Source: Solwaraspora sp. WMMA2065
GTDB taxonomy: Bacteria > Actinomycetota > Actinomycetes > Mycobacteriales > Micromonosporaceae
NCBI RefSeq assembly: GCF_030345075.1
Contig: NZ_CP128361.1
Coordinates: 1,178,001-1,242,000, forward strand
Reading direction: 5' to 3'
Length of the DNA stretch: 64,000 nt
This document shows positions 1 to 10,859 of the stretch, in pieces (the stretch's first letter is position 1; every line of letters begins with the position of its first letter). The notes under the pieces are model-generated. The model searched no databases. It saw only the letters and a list, made by a program, of their open reading frames with translations, and had not been told where the DNA came from. The position numbers and the translations under genes are program-made.

Positions 1-1
1 G

Positions 2-145
2 GCGACCGGGTTGGCGGTCTTTCTCGCGGTGTCCCTGCCTGCGGACCGCCACGATCTGCGGCCGATGGTCGTTGGCGCGGTGCGCCGGACCCGGCGGCTG
101 GCGGCCGGCCGGCGACGGGACGGGAAGGGGACGGAGTCGCGGTGA
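2..145 (+). CDS. C-terminal end of a membrane flippase-like protein (partial)
   Basis: The reading frame is open from the window edge to a TGA at 143-145 and gives 47 residues: a hydrophobic stretch (ATGLAVFLAVSL) followed by a basic Arg/Lys-rich tail. A last membrane helix with a basic cytoplasmic tail is what the end of a MurJ/MATE-type polyprenyl-glycan flippase looks like, and the next gene is a glycosyltransferase whose GTG start overlaps this stop (GTGA). The family assignment is inference from context; only the membrane nature is visible. Confidence 0.45.
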   Translation, partial: ATGLAVFLAVSLPADRHDLRPMVVGAVRRTRRLAAGRRRDGKGTESR

Positions 146-1335
146 GTGATCCGACGGACGATCGCTGGGCCGGTACGGTCCTGCTGCTGATCGGCTCCAG
201 CACGGGCGGTATCGGCCAGCACGTCGCATCCCTGAGCCGGGGCCTGGTGTCTGGCGGGGCGCGGGTGATTGTGTGCGGTCCGCTCGCCGTCGAACAGCAG
301 TTCCGGTTCACCGCGTCCGGTGCCCGGTTCGTCCCGGTGGAGATCCCGGCCAACCCGACCCTGGCCGACGCCCGCGCGGTGACCGCGGTCCGCCGCGTCC
401 TCGCCGACGGGGTCGACGTGGTGCACGCGCACGGACTACGCGCCGGGTTCGTCGCGGCGCTCGCCCGACCGTCCGCGCCGATCGTGGTGACCTGGCACAA
501 CAGCATCCTCGTCGGCGGGCTGCGGGGTCGACTGGCGCGGCTGGTCGAGCGGCGGGTGGCGCGGGCCGCCCGGGTGACCCTCGGTGCCTCGGCCGACCTA
601 GTCGAGCGGGCGGTGGCGCTCGGCGCGCCTGACGCCAGGCTCGGCCCGGTTGCGGCGCCGGAGTTGCCCGCGCCGAGACGCAGCCGTGCCGCAGTGCGCG
701 CGGAATTCGGTGTCGGCGCCCATCAACCGCTGGTGCTCTCGGTCGGCCGGCTGCACCCGCAGAAGCGCTACGACCTGCTGGTCGACGCCGCCGCCGGATG
801 GCGCGAACTGACTCCACCGGCGCAGGTGGTGATCGCCGGCACCGGGCCGAGCTACCTGTCCCTGGCGGCGCAGATCTCGGCGGTACGGGCACCGGTCACC
901 CTACTCGGCCACCGTCATGACGTGTCCGACCTGCTGCTCGGCGCCGACCTGGCGGTCGTCTGCAGCGACTGGGAGGCTCGACAGTTGTTCGCCCAGGAGG
1001 CGTTGCGGGCCGGCGTACCGTTGGTGGCGACCGCGGTCGGCGGGCTGCCCGAACTGGTCGGCGACGCCTGCCGGTTGATTCCACCCGGCGACCTGGCCGC
1101 GCTGGACGGCGCCGTGCGCGAGTTGCTGAGCGACCATCAGCAGCGGGCCGACCTGGCCGACCGTGGACCCCGGCGAGCCGCCGGCTGGCCAAGCGACGCG
1201 GACAGTCTCGACCTGGTCCGCGCTGTCTACCGGGAGCTGACCGGCGGGCGGGAGGTAGCCGGCGGGCAGTCGGTGCCGGGCCGCCGTGCCGGGCCGACCG
1301 ACCGCGACGACCGACCGGTGGACGGGAGCGGCTGA
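142..1335 (+). CDS. GT4-family glycosyltransferase
   Basis: Probable retaining sugar transferase of the GT-B fold, acting at the cytoplasmic face of the membrane. The N-terminal Rossmann domain has the Gly-rich loop STGGIGQHV (residues ~20-28) and a VHAHGLRAGF motif. The C-terminal donor-binding domain begins VLSVGRLHPQKRYD (~190-205) and carries the E-x7-E motif in WEARQLFAQEAL, followed by GVPLVATAVGGLPELV, all classical GT4 signatures. Length 397 aa is usual. The GTG start overlaps the stop of the upstream membrane protein, and its own stop overlaps the ATG of the next gene (TGATG), so the three are translationally coupled. Donor and acceptor cannot be read; a cell-envelope glycan or glycolipid is likely from context. 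Confidence 0.85.
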   Translation: MSDPTDDRWAGTVLLLIGSSTGGIGQHVASLSRGLVSGGARVIVCGPLAVEQQFRFTASGARFVPVEIPANPTLADARAVTAVRRVLADGVDVVHAHGLRAGFVAALARPSAPIVVTWHNSILVGGLRGRLARLVERRVARAARVTLGASADLVERAVALGAPDARLGPVAAPELPAPRRSRAAVRAEFGVGAHQPLVLSVGRLHPQKRYDLLVDAAAGWRELTPPAQVVIAGTGPSYLSLAAQISAVRAPVTLLGHRHDVSDLLLGADLAVVCSDWEARQLFAQEALRAGVPLVATAVGGLPELVGDACRLIPPGDLAALDGAVRELLSDHQQRADLADRGPRRAAGWPSDADSLDLVRAVYRELTGGREVAGGQSVPGRRAGPTDRDDRPVDGSG

Positions 1336-3575
1336 TGCGTCACCGGATCGTGCCGCTGCTGCTGACGTCGATGCTGCTGGCCGCCGGCGTGGCGGCACTG
1401 GCCGACCGGCCGGCGGTGGGTACCTCCGGTCGCAGCGCGGACTACGTGGTCATTGTCGGAGTGCCGGGCCTGCGCTGGGACGACGTCGACCGGCGGACGA
1501 CGCCGACGCTGTGGCGGCTGGCGGAGCAGGGCTCGATCGCCGCACTGGCGGTGCGGTCCGCGCAGCGGCCGACCTGTCCGGCCGACGGGTGGGTCACCCT
1601 CGGTGCCGGCAACTACGCGGCGTACGACGGGATCACCGGCACCACCGGCGACGGCACCTGCCCGCTGGCGCAGATCGCCGTCGAGCAACCTGACGGCATC
1701 GGTGGATACCTGACCTCGCAGCCCGCGACGGTGCGCCTCAATCAGGAACGTCTCACCTGGGGTGCGGTGCCCGGCGCGTTGGCCGAGTCGGTGCGGTGCA
1801 CGGTGGCCATCGGGCCGGGTGCCGCGCTGACCGCCGCCCGGCCTTTCGGCCGGGTCGACCGCTACGAGCCGCAGCTCCCGCCGGACCCGGCGGACCTGCT
1901 CGCCTCCTGCGTGTTGAGCGTCGTTGACGCCGGAGTGGTTGCCGGTTCCGACCCGACCGAACGGGCAGCCGCCGCACGGCGGGCCGACGAGACGCTGGCG
2001 CGGGTTCTGGCGGCTCGCCCGCAGCGCTCACTCGTGCTGGTCGCCGGGCTGGCCGACACCGGCGCACCGACCCGGCTGCACGTGGCGGTCGCCGACGGTC
2101 CCGGCTGGGAGACGGGTTGGATGACGTCGCCGACCACCGGCCGGGACGGCTACCTGCAGTTGGTGGACCTGGCACCGACCGCGCTGCACGTGCTCGACCG
2201 GGATCAACCCGACGGGCTGTTCATCGGCCAGCCGGCGAGTTCGGCACCTGGCCGGCCGGAGGACCTCGCGACGGCGATCGCGTACCCGGCCGACGCGGAC
2301 CGGGAGGCCCGCGCCCAGCGGCGCGCCGCGGTCTGGTTCTTCGGCCTGCTCGCCGGGTTCCACACCGCACTCGCCGTGGCCGTCGTACCGTTGCTGCGCC
2401 GGGTGCGCCGCACCGCAGGGCGGCCTGGCCCGGACCCGGTCACTCGGCGGGCCAACGCCGTCATGGAGGTCCTGCTGATCGCGGCCGCGCTCGCCATCCC
2501 GGCGGCGCTGCTCGCCGAGGTGGTGCCCTGGTGGCGCAGCGGCCGGCCCGGCCCCGCGTTGGCCGTGGCGACGGTGCTGGTGGTCGCCGCCGCGACGGCG
2601 GCGGTCCGGATCAGCCGTTCCTACCGACGCACGCTCGCCCCGATGACGCTGGTCGCCACGATCGCGGCGGCGGTCGTCGCCGCCGACGTGCTGACCGGCG
2701 CCAGGCTGCAACTCAACGGCGTAGCCGGATACTCCGCCTCCGAAGGCGGTCGCTACGCCGGGCTCGGCACGGTGGGACTGGGGGTGCTGATCGCCGGCAC
2801 CCTGCTGGCCGCCGGCTGTCTGGCCCAGCGGGTCCGGCGTGGTTGCCGGGTGACGGTGGTGGTCACCATCGGTGGTGCCGCGGTGATCCTGGTCGGCAGC
2901 CCCTACCTGGGTGCCGACCCGGTCGGAGCGATCGCGTTGACCGCCGGAGTGGCGGTCACGGCGGCGATCAGCACCGGGGGTTGGCTGAGTGTGCCCAGAG
3001 TGGCGTGGGCGACGGTCGCGAGTCTGCTGGTGACCGCCGGCTTCGCACTGCTCGATTTGCAGCGGCCGGAGACTGAACGGGGCAGCTTGGGACGGTTCCT
3101 CACCGCACTGGCCGACGGCACCGGCGGGCTCACCCTGCACCGTTCCTCGGCGGCCAACATGTCGGCCCTGCTGAGCAGCCCGTTGACGGTGCTGACGCTG
3201 GTCGCGGCGGTACTCGTGTGGTTCGCCCTGCTGCAGCCGTGGGGCGGGCTGAAACGGCTGTTCGGCATCTATCCGGCGGTGCGGGCGGCGATGGCCGGCA
3301 TCGCCGTGTCGTCGGTGATCGGCGGCGGTCTTGCGGGTTCTGCGCTGGACGTGGCCGGTGCGGCGGCGGCGGTGACCGTGCCGTTGGCCGCGTTGGTGGC
3401 GTTGCGGGTGCTCGGGCACTCGGCGGACCGGACCAGACCGTCCACCGGCCAGACGGGCCCGCCCGGCCCGGCCGAGCAGAGCCCGGCAAAGGCACCCGAC
3501 GAGGTCAGCGGGTCCGCTGTTTCGGCAGGTGTTACCGTGGAGTCCCGTGGATCGCGCCAGCAGCTTCATCAGTGA
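1335..3575 (+). CDS. Membrane protein with alkaline-phosphatase-like extracellular domain
   Basis: A 746-residue protein with an N-terminal signal or anchor helix (residues ~4-24), an extracytoplasmic domain of ~300 residues, and a C-terminal half with about eight hydrophobic segments. The extracytoplasmic part starts VVIVGVPGLRWDDV and continues TPTLWRLAEQGSIAAL, the layout of phosphodiesterase/phosphatase-fold proteins where an early Asp binds metal, and also has LVLVAGLAD and LVDLAPTALHVL, which recur near the end of that fold. It follows the glycosyltransferase with a 1-nt overlap and precedes pyrG. This protein is usually annotated as hypothetical in actinomycetes; a role in modifying an envelope glycan is inference. 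It ends with a Pro/Ser/Gly-rich cytoplasmic tail. Confidence 0.7.
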   Translation: MRHRIVPLLLTSMLLAAGVAALADRPAVGTSGRSADYVVIVGVPGLRWDDVDRRTTPTLWRLAEQGSIAALAVRSAQRPTCPADGWVTLGAGNYAAYDGITGTTGDGTCPLAQIAVEQPDGIGGYLTSQPATVRLNQERLTWGAVPGALAESVRCTVAIGPGAALTAARPFGRVDRYEPQLPPDPADLLASCVLSVVDAGVVAGSDPTERAAAARRADETLARVLAARPQRSLVLVAGLADTGAPTRLHVAVADGPGWETGWMTSPTTGRDGYLQLVDLAPTALHVLDRDQPDGLFIGQPASSAPGRPEDLATAIAYPADADREARAQRRAAVWFFGLLAGFHTALAVAVVPLLRRVRRTAGRPGPDPVTRRANAVMEVLLIAAALAIPAALLAEVVPWWRSGRPGPALAVATVLVVAAATAAVRISRSYRRTLAPMTLVATIAAAVVAADVLTGARLQLNGVAGYSASEGGRYAGLGTVGLGVLIAGTLLAAGCLAQRVRRGCRVTVVVTIGGAAVILVGSPYLGADPVGAIALTAGVAVTAAISTGGWLSVPRVAWATVASLLVTAGFALLDLQRPETERGSLGRFLTALADGTGGLTLHRSSAANMSALLSSPLTVLTLVAAVLVWFALLQPWGGLKRLFGIYPAVRAAMAGIAVSSVIGGGLAGSALDVAGAAAAVTVPLAALVALRVLGHSADRTRPSTGQTGPPGPAEQSPAKAPDEVSGSAVSAGVTVESRGSRQQLHQ

Positions 3576-5320
<1,745 letters not shown>

Positions 5321-5321
<1 letters not shown>

Positions 5322-5974
5322 TGCGGGAGCACGGGCCGGACGCCGAAGACGGCTCGGGCGGTCACGTCTACCGGGTGCTGTCGCGGACCGACCGGTTCTC
5401 CGGCCCAATCTTCTCGGTGGTCAGCGACGAGGTGACGATGCCGGCTGGCGGTGTGGCCAGGCGGGACTACGTACGGCATGTCGGCGCGGTCGCAGTGGTC
5501 GCGCTCGACGAGGCCGGACGGGTGGTGCTGGTCCGTCAGTACCGCCATCCGGTCGGCCGGCAGCTGTGGGAACTTCCCGCCGGCCTGATCGACGTCGCCG
5601 GGGAGGAACTGCCCGCCACCGCCCACCGGGAGCTCGTCGAGGAGGCCGACCTGACCGCCGGTCGACTCGATCTGCTCGTCGATGTGCACCCGTCGCCGGG
5701 ATTTTCGGACGAGACGGTCCGGATCTTCCTCGCCCGGGACCTCACCCCGGTGCCGGAGCAGGACCGGCACCATCGCCACGACGAGGAGGCGGAGCTGCAG
5801 GTCCACCTCGTCGACCTCGACGAGGCGGTCCGGATGGTACTGGGCGGCGAGATCACCAACGGTCCGGCGGTAGCCGGTCTGCTGGCTGCGGCCTGCGCCC
5901 GGCAGACGGGGTGGGCGGCGTTGCGTGCCGTCACCGAACCTGCCCCGCGCCCGCCCGGCGGCGCGGCGCGCTGA
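5321..5974 (+). CDS. ADP-ribose pyrophosphatase, NUDIX family
   Basis: Hydrolyses ADP-ribose to AMP and ribose 5-phosphate. The protein (217 aa) has the upstream ELPAG element and a NUDIX box, GLIDVAGEELPATAHREL followed by VEEADL; as in the mycobacterial ADPRase the box carries an extra residue, and the usual EExG glycine is Asp here. It is coupled to pyrG by TGATG. The neighbour relation pyrG-NUDIX-xerD is the same as in Mycobacterium tuberculosis (Rv1699-Rv1701), which supports orthology. Confidence 0.9.
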
Positions 5975-5986
5975 CCCGGCGGCCGG

Positions 5987-6081
5987 CGAACGGCGGCCGG
6001 CGCGGATGTCGTCCGCCCGACCGCCGTTCGGCTTGTCGCTATCTCCGCTCGGCCACCGGTTACGCGGTGGTCGCCGAGCGG
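5987..6081. terminator. Two stem-loops between convergent genes
   Basis: Two inverted repeats lie between the NUDIX gene (+) and the TM2 gene (-). The first pairs CGAACGGCGG (5987-5996) with CCGCCGTTCG (6021-6030). The second pairs CCGCTCGGC (6045-6053) with GCCGAGCGG (6073-6081) and has an inner CACCG/CGGTG helix. No clear U-tract follows, as is common in high-GC actinomycetes; bidirectional termination is inferred from the convergent position. Confidence 0.6.
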
Positions 6082-6089
6082 TCGGGTGG

Positions 6090-6341
6090 TCAGTCGCGTA
6101 GCGGCCGACCCTGGGCGTCGGTGCCGCCGTTGACCAGGACGAGAATCCCGTCGATCAGGCCCCAGAGCGAACCGAGGCCGCAGGTGACGACGCTGACGAC
6201 CAACTGGAGTACGGCGATCTTGGTGTGGCCTGTGTAGAACCGGCCGACGCCGAAGCCGCCCAGCAGGATGCCGAGGACCCCGGCGATGATCTTGCTCTTG
6301 TCGGAGACGCCACCGGCGCCAGGATGCTGAGGAAAGGTCAT
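6090..6341 (-). CDS. TM2 domain-containing membrane protein
   Basis: A small 83-residue protein with two hydrophobic helices (IAGVLGILLGGFGVGRFYTG and a second one from VLQLVVSVVTC to GLIDGILVLV). The GGFGVGRFYTGHTKIAVLQ pattern and the hairpin ending in GLIDGI are typical of the TM2 family, of unknown biochemical role. It stands alone on the minus strand between the NUDIX gene and ald, which are on the plus strand. Confidence 0.85.
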   Translation of the reverse strand: MTFPQHPGAGGVSDKSKIIAGVLGILLGGFGVGRFYTGHTKIAVLQLVVSVVTCGLGSLWGLIDGILVLVNGGTDAQGRPLRD

Positions 6342-6600
6342 GGAGCGGCAATGTAGTGACCTTGGTCCAGGTCGTCGCAGCGAAGGTCCGGATCCTGGGA
6401 AAACCGCGGACCGCGCTCACCTGGTGGTCCCTGGCCTTCACTCCATGTGATCGCCTGGGCGGTGGTCGCTCGGAATGACACACCGTCAAGCCGTGCCGTC
6501 ATCGACTGTCAACGTGCCGGCTGTCGGACCTGTCGACCGGATCTAGACTTCGCCGGGAGACAAGTTCGGGCAGCGTGGCCCGCGGAAAGGTGACGGCGAC
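6342..6600 (+). promoter_or_regulatory. Divergent intergenic region upstream of ald
   Basis: 259 nt with no gene separates the minus-strand TM2 gene from ald. A TAGACT hexamer at ~6544 could be a -10 element and AAAGG at ~6587 is the ribosome-binding site for the ald GTG. No convincing -35 or operator was recognised. Confidence 0.3.
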
Positions 6601-7716
6601 GTGAAGGTTGGCATTCCCCGCGAGGTCAAGAACCACGAGTACCGGGTGGCGATCACCCCGGCCGGGGTGCACGAGTTCACCCGGGCCGGTCACCAGGTGA
6701 CGGTGGAGACCGGCGCCGGCGTCGGATCCGCCATCACCGACGACGAGTTCGCCGCCGCCGGGGCGAGCATCGCCCCGAGCGCCGACGACGTCTGGGCGAG
6801 TGCCGACCTGGTCCTCAAGGTGAAGGAGCCAGTCGCCGAGGAACACCACCGGATGCGACCCGGCCAGGTCCTCTTCACCTACCTGCACCTCGCGGCGTCG
6901 CGAGAGTGCACCGACGCCCTGCTGCGCCAACGGGTCACCGGAATCGCGTACGAAACGGTGGAGAACGCCGACCGTTCCCTCCCGCTGCTCGCACCGATGT
7001 CCGAGGTCGCCGGTCGGCTGGCCGCACAGGTCGGCGCGTACCACCTGATGCGTCCCGGCGGTGGCCGCGGCGTGCTGATGGGCGGGGTCCCCGGCGTCTA
7101 CCCGGCGAAGGTGGTGGTCATCGGGGCCGGGGTGTCCGGGATGAACGCGGCCGTGATCGCGGCCGGGATGCACGCCGACGTCCTGCTGCTCGACCGGGAC
7201 ATCAGCAAGCTGCGTCAGGCGGACGCGATCCACCAGGGGCGGATGAAGACGGTCGCGTCGAACACCTACGAGGTCGAGCGGGCGGTGATCGACGCGGACC
7301 TGGTGATCGGCGCGGTCCTGGTGCCCGGAGCGAAGGCACCCAGGATCGTCACCAACGAACTGGTGTCCCGGATGAAGCCCGGCAGTGTGCTCGTCGACAT
7401 CTCGATCGACCAGGGCGGGTGTTTCGAGGACTCCCGGCCCACCACCCACGCCGAACCCGTCTACCCGGTCCACGACTCGGTCTTCTACTGCGTGGCGAAC
7501 ATGCCCGGCGCCGTCCCGCACACCAGCACGTACGCGTTGACCAACGTCACCCTGCCGTACGCCCTCGAACTCGCCAACCGGGGCTGGCGCGACGCGCTGC
7601 GTCACGATCGGGCTCTCGCCGCCGGTCTGAACACCCACGACGGCGAGATCACCTCCGGTCCGGTGGCCGAGGCACATGGCCTGAGCAGCCGGTCGTTGGC
7701 CGAGGTGCTGGGCTGA
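6601..7716 (+). CDS. ald: Alanine dehydrogenase
   Basis: NAD-dependent oxidative deamination of L-alanine to pyruvate and ammonia (reversible). The start [20 protein letters not shown] is diagnostic, with the pyruvate-binding Arg and the following [15 protein letters not shown]. The NAD-binding Rossmann motif is [19 protein letters not shown] (~175-193), followed by the acidic LLLDRD. The catalytic His is in LFTYLHLA and the Asp in [12 protein letters not shown]. 371 aa is the family length. GTG start with AAAGG ~10 nt upstream. Probably monocistronic or read into xerD, which follows with almost no gap. Confidence 0.96.
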   Translation: MKVGIPREVKNHEYRVAITPAGVHEFTRAGHQVTVETGAGVGSAITDDEFAAAGASIAPSADDVWASADLVLKVKEPVAEEHHRMRPGQVLFTYLHLAASRECTDALLRQRVTGIAYETVENADRSLPLLAPMSEVAGRLAAQVGAYHLMRPGGGRGVLMGGVPGVYPAKVVVIGAGVSGMNAAVIAAGMHADVLLLDRDISKLRQADAIHQGRMKTVASNTYEVERAVIDADLVIGAVLVPGAKAPRIVTNELVSRMKPGSVLVDISIDQGGCFEDSRPTTHAEPVYPVHDSVFYCVANMPGAVPHTSTYALTNVTLPYALELANRGWRDALRHDRALAAGLNTHDGEITSGPVAEAHGLSSRSLAEVLG

Positions 7717-7739
7717 CCGGCGACGCGCCGCCGCAGACG

Positions 7740-8693
7740 GTGCCGCCGGCCCCTGCGCTGCGGCACGCGGTCCGCAGCTACCTGGACCACCTGACCGTCG
7801 AACGCGGGCTGTCCCAGCACACCCTCCGGTCCTACCGGCGCGACCTGGACCGCTACCTCGGCACGCTGGCGCACCTGGGGATCGCTGAACTTGCCGAGGT
7901 GGGGCCGGTGCAGATCACCGGGCACCTCGCCGCGCTGCGGGCCGGCGCCGACGGGCAGCCGCCGCTGTCGGCCGCGTCCACCGCCCGGGCCGCCAGTGCC
8001 ATCCGCGGGCTGCACCGGTTCGCCGTCCGGGAGGGACACGCCGACTCCGACGCCGGCCGCGACGTCCGTCCCGCCGTCCCGCCGCGCCGGCTGCCCCGGG
8101 CGCTCGACGTCGACCAGGTCGAACGGTTGCTGACCGCCGCCGGCGCGGTGGACGGTCCGGTGCCGCCGCTGGCCGTACGCGACCGGGCACTGCTGGAGTT
8201 CCTCTACGGCACCGGGGCGCGGATCTCCGAGGCGGTCGGTGCCGCCGTCGACGACCTCGACCTGGACACCGGGACGGTCCTGCTCCGTGGCAAGGGCGGC
8301 CGGCAGCGGGTGGTCCCGGTCGGCGGGTACGCGGCCGACGCGCTGCGGGCCTATCTGACCCGGGTGCGGCCGGCACTCGTGGCGGCGGGCCGGGGCAGCC
8401 CGGCCGTCTTCCTCAACGCGCGGGGCGGGCAGCTGTCCCGGCAGAGCGCGTGGACGGTGCTGCGGCGCGCCGCTGAGCGCGCCGGGTTGCCGGTGAGCGG
8501 GGCACATCCGGTTTCCCCGCACACCCTGCGGCACTCGTACGCCACCCATCTGCTCGACGGCGGCGCGGACGTACGGGTGGTCCAGGAACTGCTCGGCCAC
8601 GCGTCGGTGACCACCACTCAGGTCTACACGCTGGTGACCGTCGACCGGCTCCGCGAGGTCTACGCCACCGCGCATCCGCGGGCCCGTGGTTGA
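7740..8693 (+). CDS. xerD: Site-specific tyrosine recombinase XerD
   Basis: Resolves chromosome dimers at dif together with XerC. The N-terminal SAM-like core-binding domain is seen in [19 protein letters not shown]. The catalytic domain carries all expected residues: Arg in GTGARISEA, Lys in LRGKGGRQR, HxxR in [12 protein letters not shown], His in LLGHASV and the nucleophile Tyr in TQVYTLV. The frame is open far upstream, so the start is uncertain: GTG at 7740 is used, with CTG at 7713, which overlaps the ald stop, as an alternative. The neighbourhood (NUDIX, XerD, ParA, ScpAB) is conserved in actinobacteria. Confidence 0.93.
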   Translation: MPPAPALRHAVRSYLDHLTVERGLSQHTLRSYRRDLDRYLGTLAHLGIAELAEVGPVQITGHLAALRAGADGQPPLSAASTARAASAIRGLHRFAVREGHADSDAGRDVRPAVPPRRLPRALDVDQVERLLTAAGAVDGPVPPLAVRDRALLEFLYGTGARISEAVGAAVDDLDLDTGTVLLRGKGGRQRVVPVGGYAADALRAYLTRVRPALVAAGRGSPAVFLNARGGQLSRQSAWTVLRRAAERAGLPVSGAHPVSPHTLRHSYATHLLDGGADVRVVQELLGHASVTTTQVYTLVTVDRLREVYATAHPRARG

Positions 8694-8933
8694 CCCGTTC
8701 CGCGAGCCTGCGGTCGATCCGTAGGCGGATGCGGGTGCGGGCGTCGGGCGTACCCGGGTCATGCCGGGTCGACACGCCGGACCGGTGTCCGCCGCACCCC
8801 GGCCGGGTGGCGTACAGTCGGGCAACGGCGCGGCTTTCGTACGGCGGCAGGCGAAGGCCCCGCAGCGGCGACGCCGCTGCAGACGCCGGTCGGCTCCGGC
8901 GCCGAGCAGTCGTCGGGAGGGGGCGCACAGGAC

Positions 8934-9863
8934 ATGGCGGGCAACAGTGACCGTGCCGAGGCGTGGACCTCGACGCTCCGCGAACAACAGGCAGGGCTCG
9001 ATCTGAGCGCGGAGCTCGGTCCCGCCGATCCGACCGCCTACACCATGCGCAAGCCGATCCCCGAGCCGATGCCGACCGACCGGCACGGCCCGGCGCGGGT
9101 CATCGCGATGGCCAACCAGAAGGGCGGCGTCGGCAAGACCACCACGACGATCAACCTCGGTGCCGCGTTGGCCGAGTACGGTCGCCGGGTGCTGCTGGTC
9201 GACTTCGACCCGCAGGGCGCGCTGTCGGTCGGGCTCGGGGTCAACCCGCACAACCTCGATCTGTCGGTCTACAACCTGCTGATGCAGGACGACGTCACTG
9301 CCGAGGACGTGCTGATCAAGACCGACGTCGCCGGTCTGCACCTGCTGCCGGCCAACATCGACCTGTCGGCCGCGGAGATCCAGCTGGTCAACGAGGTTGC
9401 CCGGGAGATGGCCCTGGCCCGGGTGCTCAAGTCGATCCGCAAGGAGTACGACTTCGTTCTGATCGACTGCCAGCCCTCGCTCGGTCTGCTGGCGATCAAC
9501 GCGCTCACCGTGGCACACGGTGTGCTGATCCCCCTGGAATGCGAGTTCTTCAGCCTGCGTGGGGTGGCGCTGCTGCTGGACACCATCGACAAGGTCCGCG
9601 AGCGGCTCAACTTCGACCTGGAGCTCGAAGGCATCCTCGCCACGATGTACGACAGCCGCACCACCCACTGCCGGCAGGTGCTGCAGCGGGTGGTCGAGGC
9701 GTTCGGCGACAAGGTCTACCAGACGGTCATCACCAAGACAGTGAAGTTCCCCGAGTCGACGGTGGCCGGCGCACCGATCACCAGTCTCGACCCGGCCTCG
9801 TCCGGCGCCCGCAACTACCGGCAGCTGGCCCGCGAGGTCATCGCGCACCAGGCGGAGCGCTAA
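8934..9863 (+). CDS. ParA/MinD-type chromosome partitioning ATPase
   Basis: A 309-residue Walker-type ATPase. An ~50-residue N-terminal extension precedes the deviant Walker A NQKGGVGKTTTTINLGAALA (~58-77), then VLLVDFDPQGALSVGLG (A' motif) and the Walker B-like FVLIDCQPSLGLLAINAL. It is the orthologue by position of the mycobacterial ParA-like protein upstream of scpA (Rv1708), distinct from the oriC-linked ParA. No parB follows, so its partner is probably the SMC-ScpAB machinery or polar proteins (inference). A 240-nt gap after xerD probably holds its own promoter. Confidence 0.9.
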   Translation: MAGNSDRAEAWTSTLREQQAGLDLSAELGPADPTAYTMRKPIPEPMPTDRHGPARVIAMANQKGGVGKTTTTINLGAALAEYGRRVLLVDFDPQGALSVGLGVNPHNLDLSVYNLLMQDDVTAEDVLIKTDVAGLHLLPANIDLSAAEIQLVNEVAREMALARVLKSIRKEYDFVLIDCQPSLGLLAINALTVAHGVLIPLECEFFSLRGVALLLDTIDKVRERLNFDLELEGILATMYDSRTTHCRQVLQRVVEAFGDKVYQTVITKTVKFPESTVAGAPITSLDPASSGARNYRQLAREVIAHQAER

Positions 9864-9869
9864 CCTGCG

Positions 9870-10859
9870 GTGCAGCTCGTCGAGCAGGTGGACTACGGTC
9901 GACGGGTGAGCGCTCCGACGGTCGACGTGACAGCTGGGCAGGTTGCCGGGACGGCACCCGGCTCCGGCGACGCCGCCGGGGTGGTCCTGCCCGGCGAGAG
10001 CACCGGATTCACCGTCCGGCTGGACAACTTCATCGGACCGTTCGACCTGCTGCTGCAGCTCATCGGTAAACACAAGCTGGACGTCACCGAAGTGGCGTTG
10101 CACCAGGTCACCGACGAGTTCATCGCCTACATCCGGGCGATGGGCGACGACTGGGACCTGGACGAGGCCAGTGAGTTCCTGGTCGTCGCGGCGACCCTGC
10201 TCGACCTCAAGGCCGCCCGGCTGCTGCCCGCCGCCCAGGTCGAGGACGAAGAGGACCTGGCTCTGCTGGAGGCCAGGGACCTGCTGTTCGCCCGGCTGTT
10301 GCAGTACAAGGCGTTCAAGGAGGCCGCGGCGCACATCGCCGAGCTGGAGACCGCTGGGGCCCGCCGCTATCCCCGCTCGGTCACCATGGAGGAGCGGTAC
10401 GCGCAGGCGCTGCCCGAGCTGGTGCTCGGTATCGGTCCGGAGCGGCTCGCGAAGCTCGCGATCAGGGCGATGACGCCACGCGTCGCACCGGTCGTCTCCA
10501 TCGACCACGTGCACCAGATCCGGGTGAGCGTGCGGGAGCACGCCACTCTGTTGCGTGACCGGCTGCGCCGGATGGGCACCGCGACGTTCCAGACGCTGTG
10601 CCTGGACTGCGAGTCCACCCTGGAGGTCGTCGCACGCTTCCTCGCGCTGCTGGAGCTCTACCGGGAGGGTCTGGTCGGCTTCAGCCAGGAGCAGGCCCTG
10701 GGGGATCTGACCGTACGCTGGACCGGAGGCGCCGACGGCGGCGGGGAGCTCACCATTGACGAGTACGCCGGCCACCCGGAGGAACGGGACGCCGCCGCGG
10801 CACCGGTCACCCAGCTGAAGGCCGTGCAGCCGGACGCCGTGCAGGAGGAGACCCCGTGA
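9870..10859 (+). CDS. scpA: Segregation and condensation protein A
   Basis: Kleisin subunit of the SMC-ScpAB condensin. The N-terminal domain is recognised from FTVRLDNFIGPFDLLLQLIG (~48-67) and HKLDVTEVALHQVTDEFIAYI; the middle is acidic (EDEEDLALLEARDLLFARLL); the C-terminal winged helix begins near VSIDHVHQIRVSV and ends in QEQALGDLTVRW. GTG at 9870 has GGAG 10-13 nt upstream; GTG at 9906 is an alternative that removes a poorly conserved leader. Only 6 nt separate it from parA and its stop overlaps the scpB start (GTGA). Confidence 0.93.
   Translation: MQLVEQVDYGRRVSAPTVDVTAGQVAGTAPGSGDAAGVVLPGESTGFTVRLDNFIGPFDLLLQLIGKHKLDVTEVALHQVTDEFIAYIRAMGDDWDLDEASEFLVVAATLLDLKAARLLPAAQVEDEEDLALLEARDLLFARLLQYKAFKEAAAHIAELETAGARRYPRSVTMEERYAQALPELVLGIGPERLAKLAIRAMTPRVAPVVSIDHVHQIRVSVREHATLLRDRLRRMGTATFQTLCLDCESTLEVVARFLALLELYREGLVGFSQEQALGDLTVRWTGGADGGGELTIDEYAGHPEERDAAAAPVTQLKAVQPDAVQEETP

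Noticed and set aside
8700-8933. Possible parS site upstream of parA
   Set aside because: No TGTTTCACGTGAAACA-like palindrome was found.
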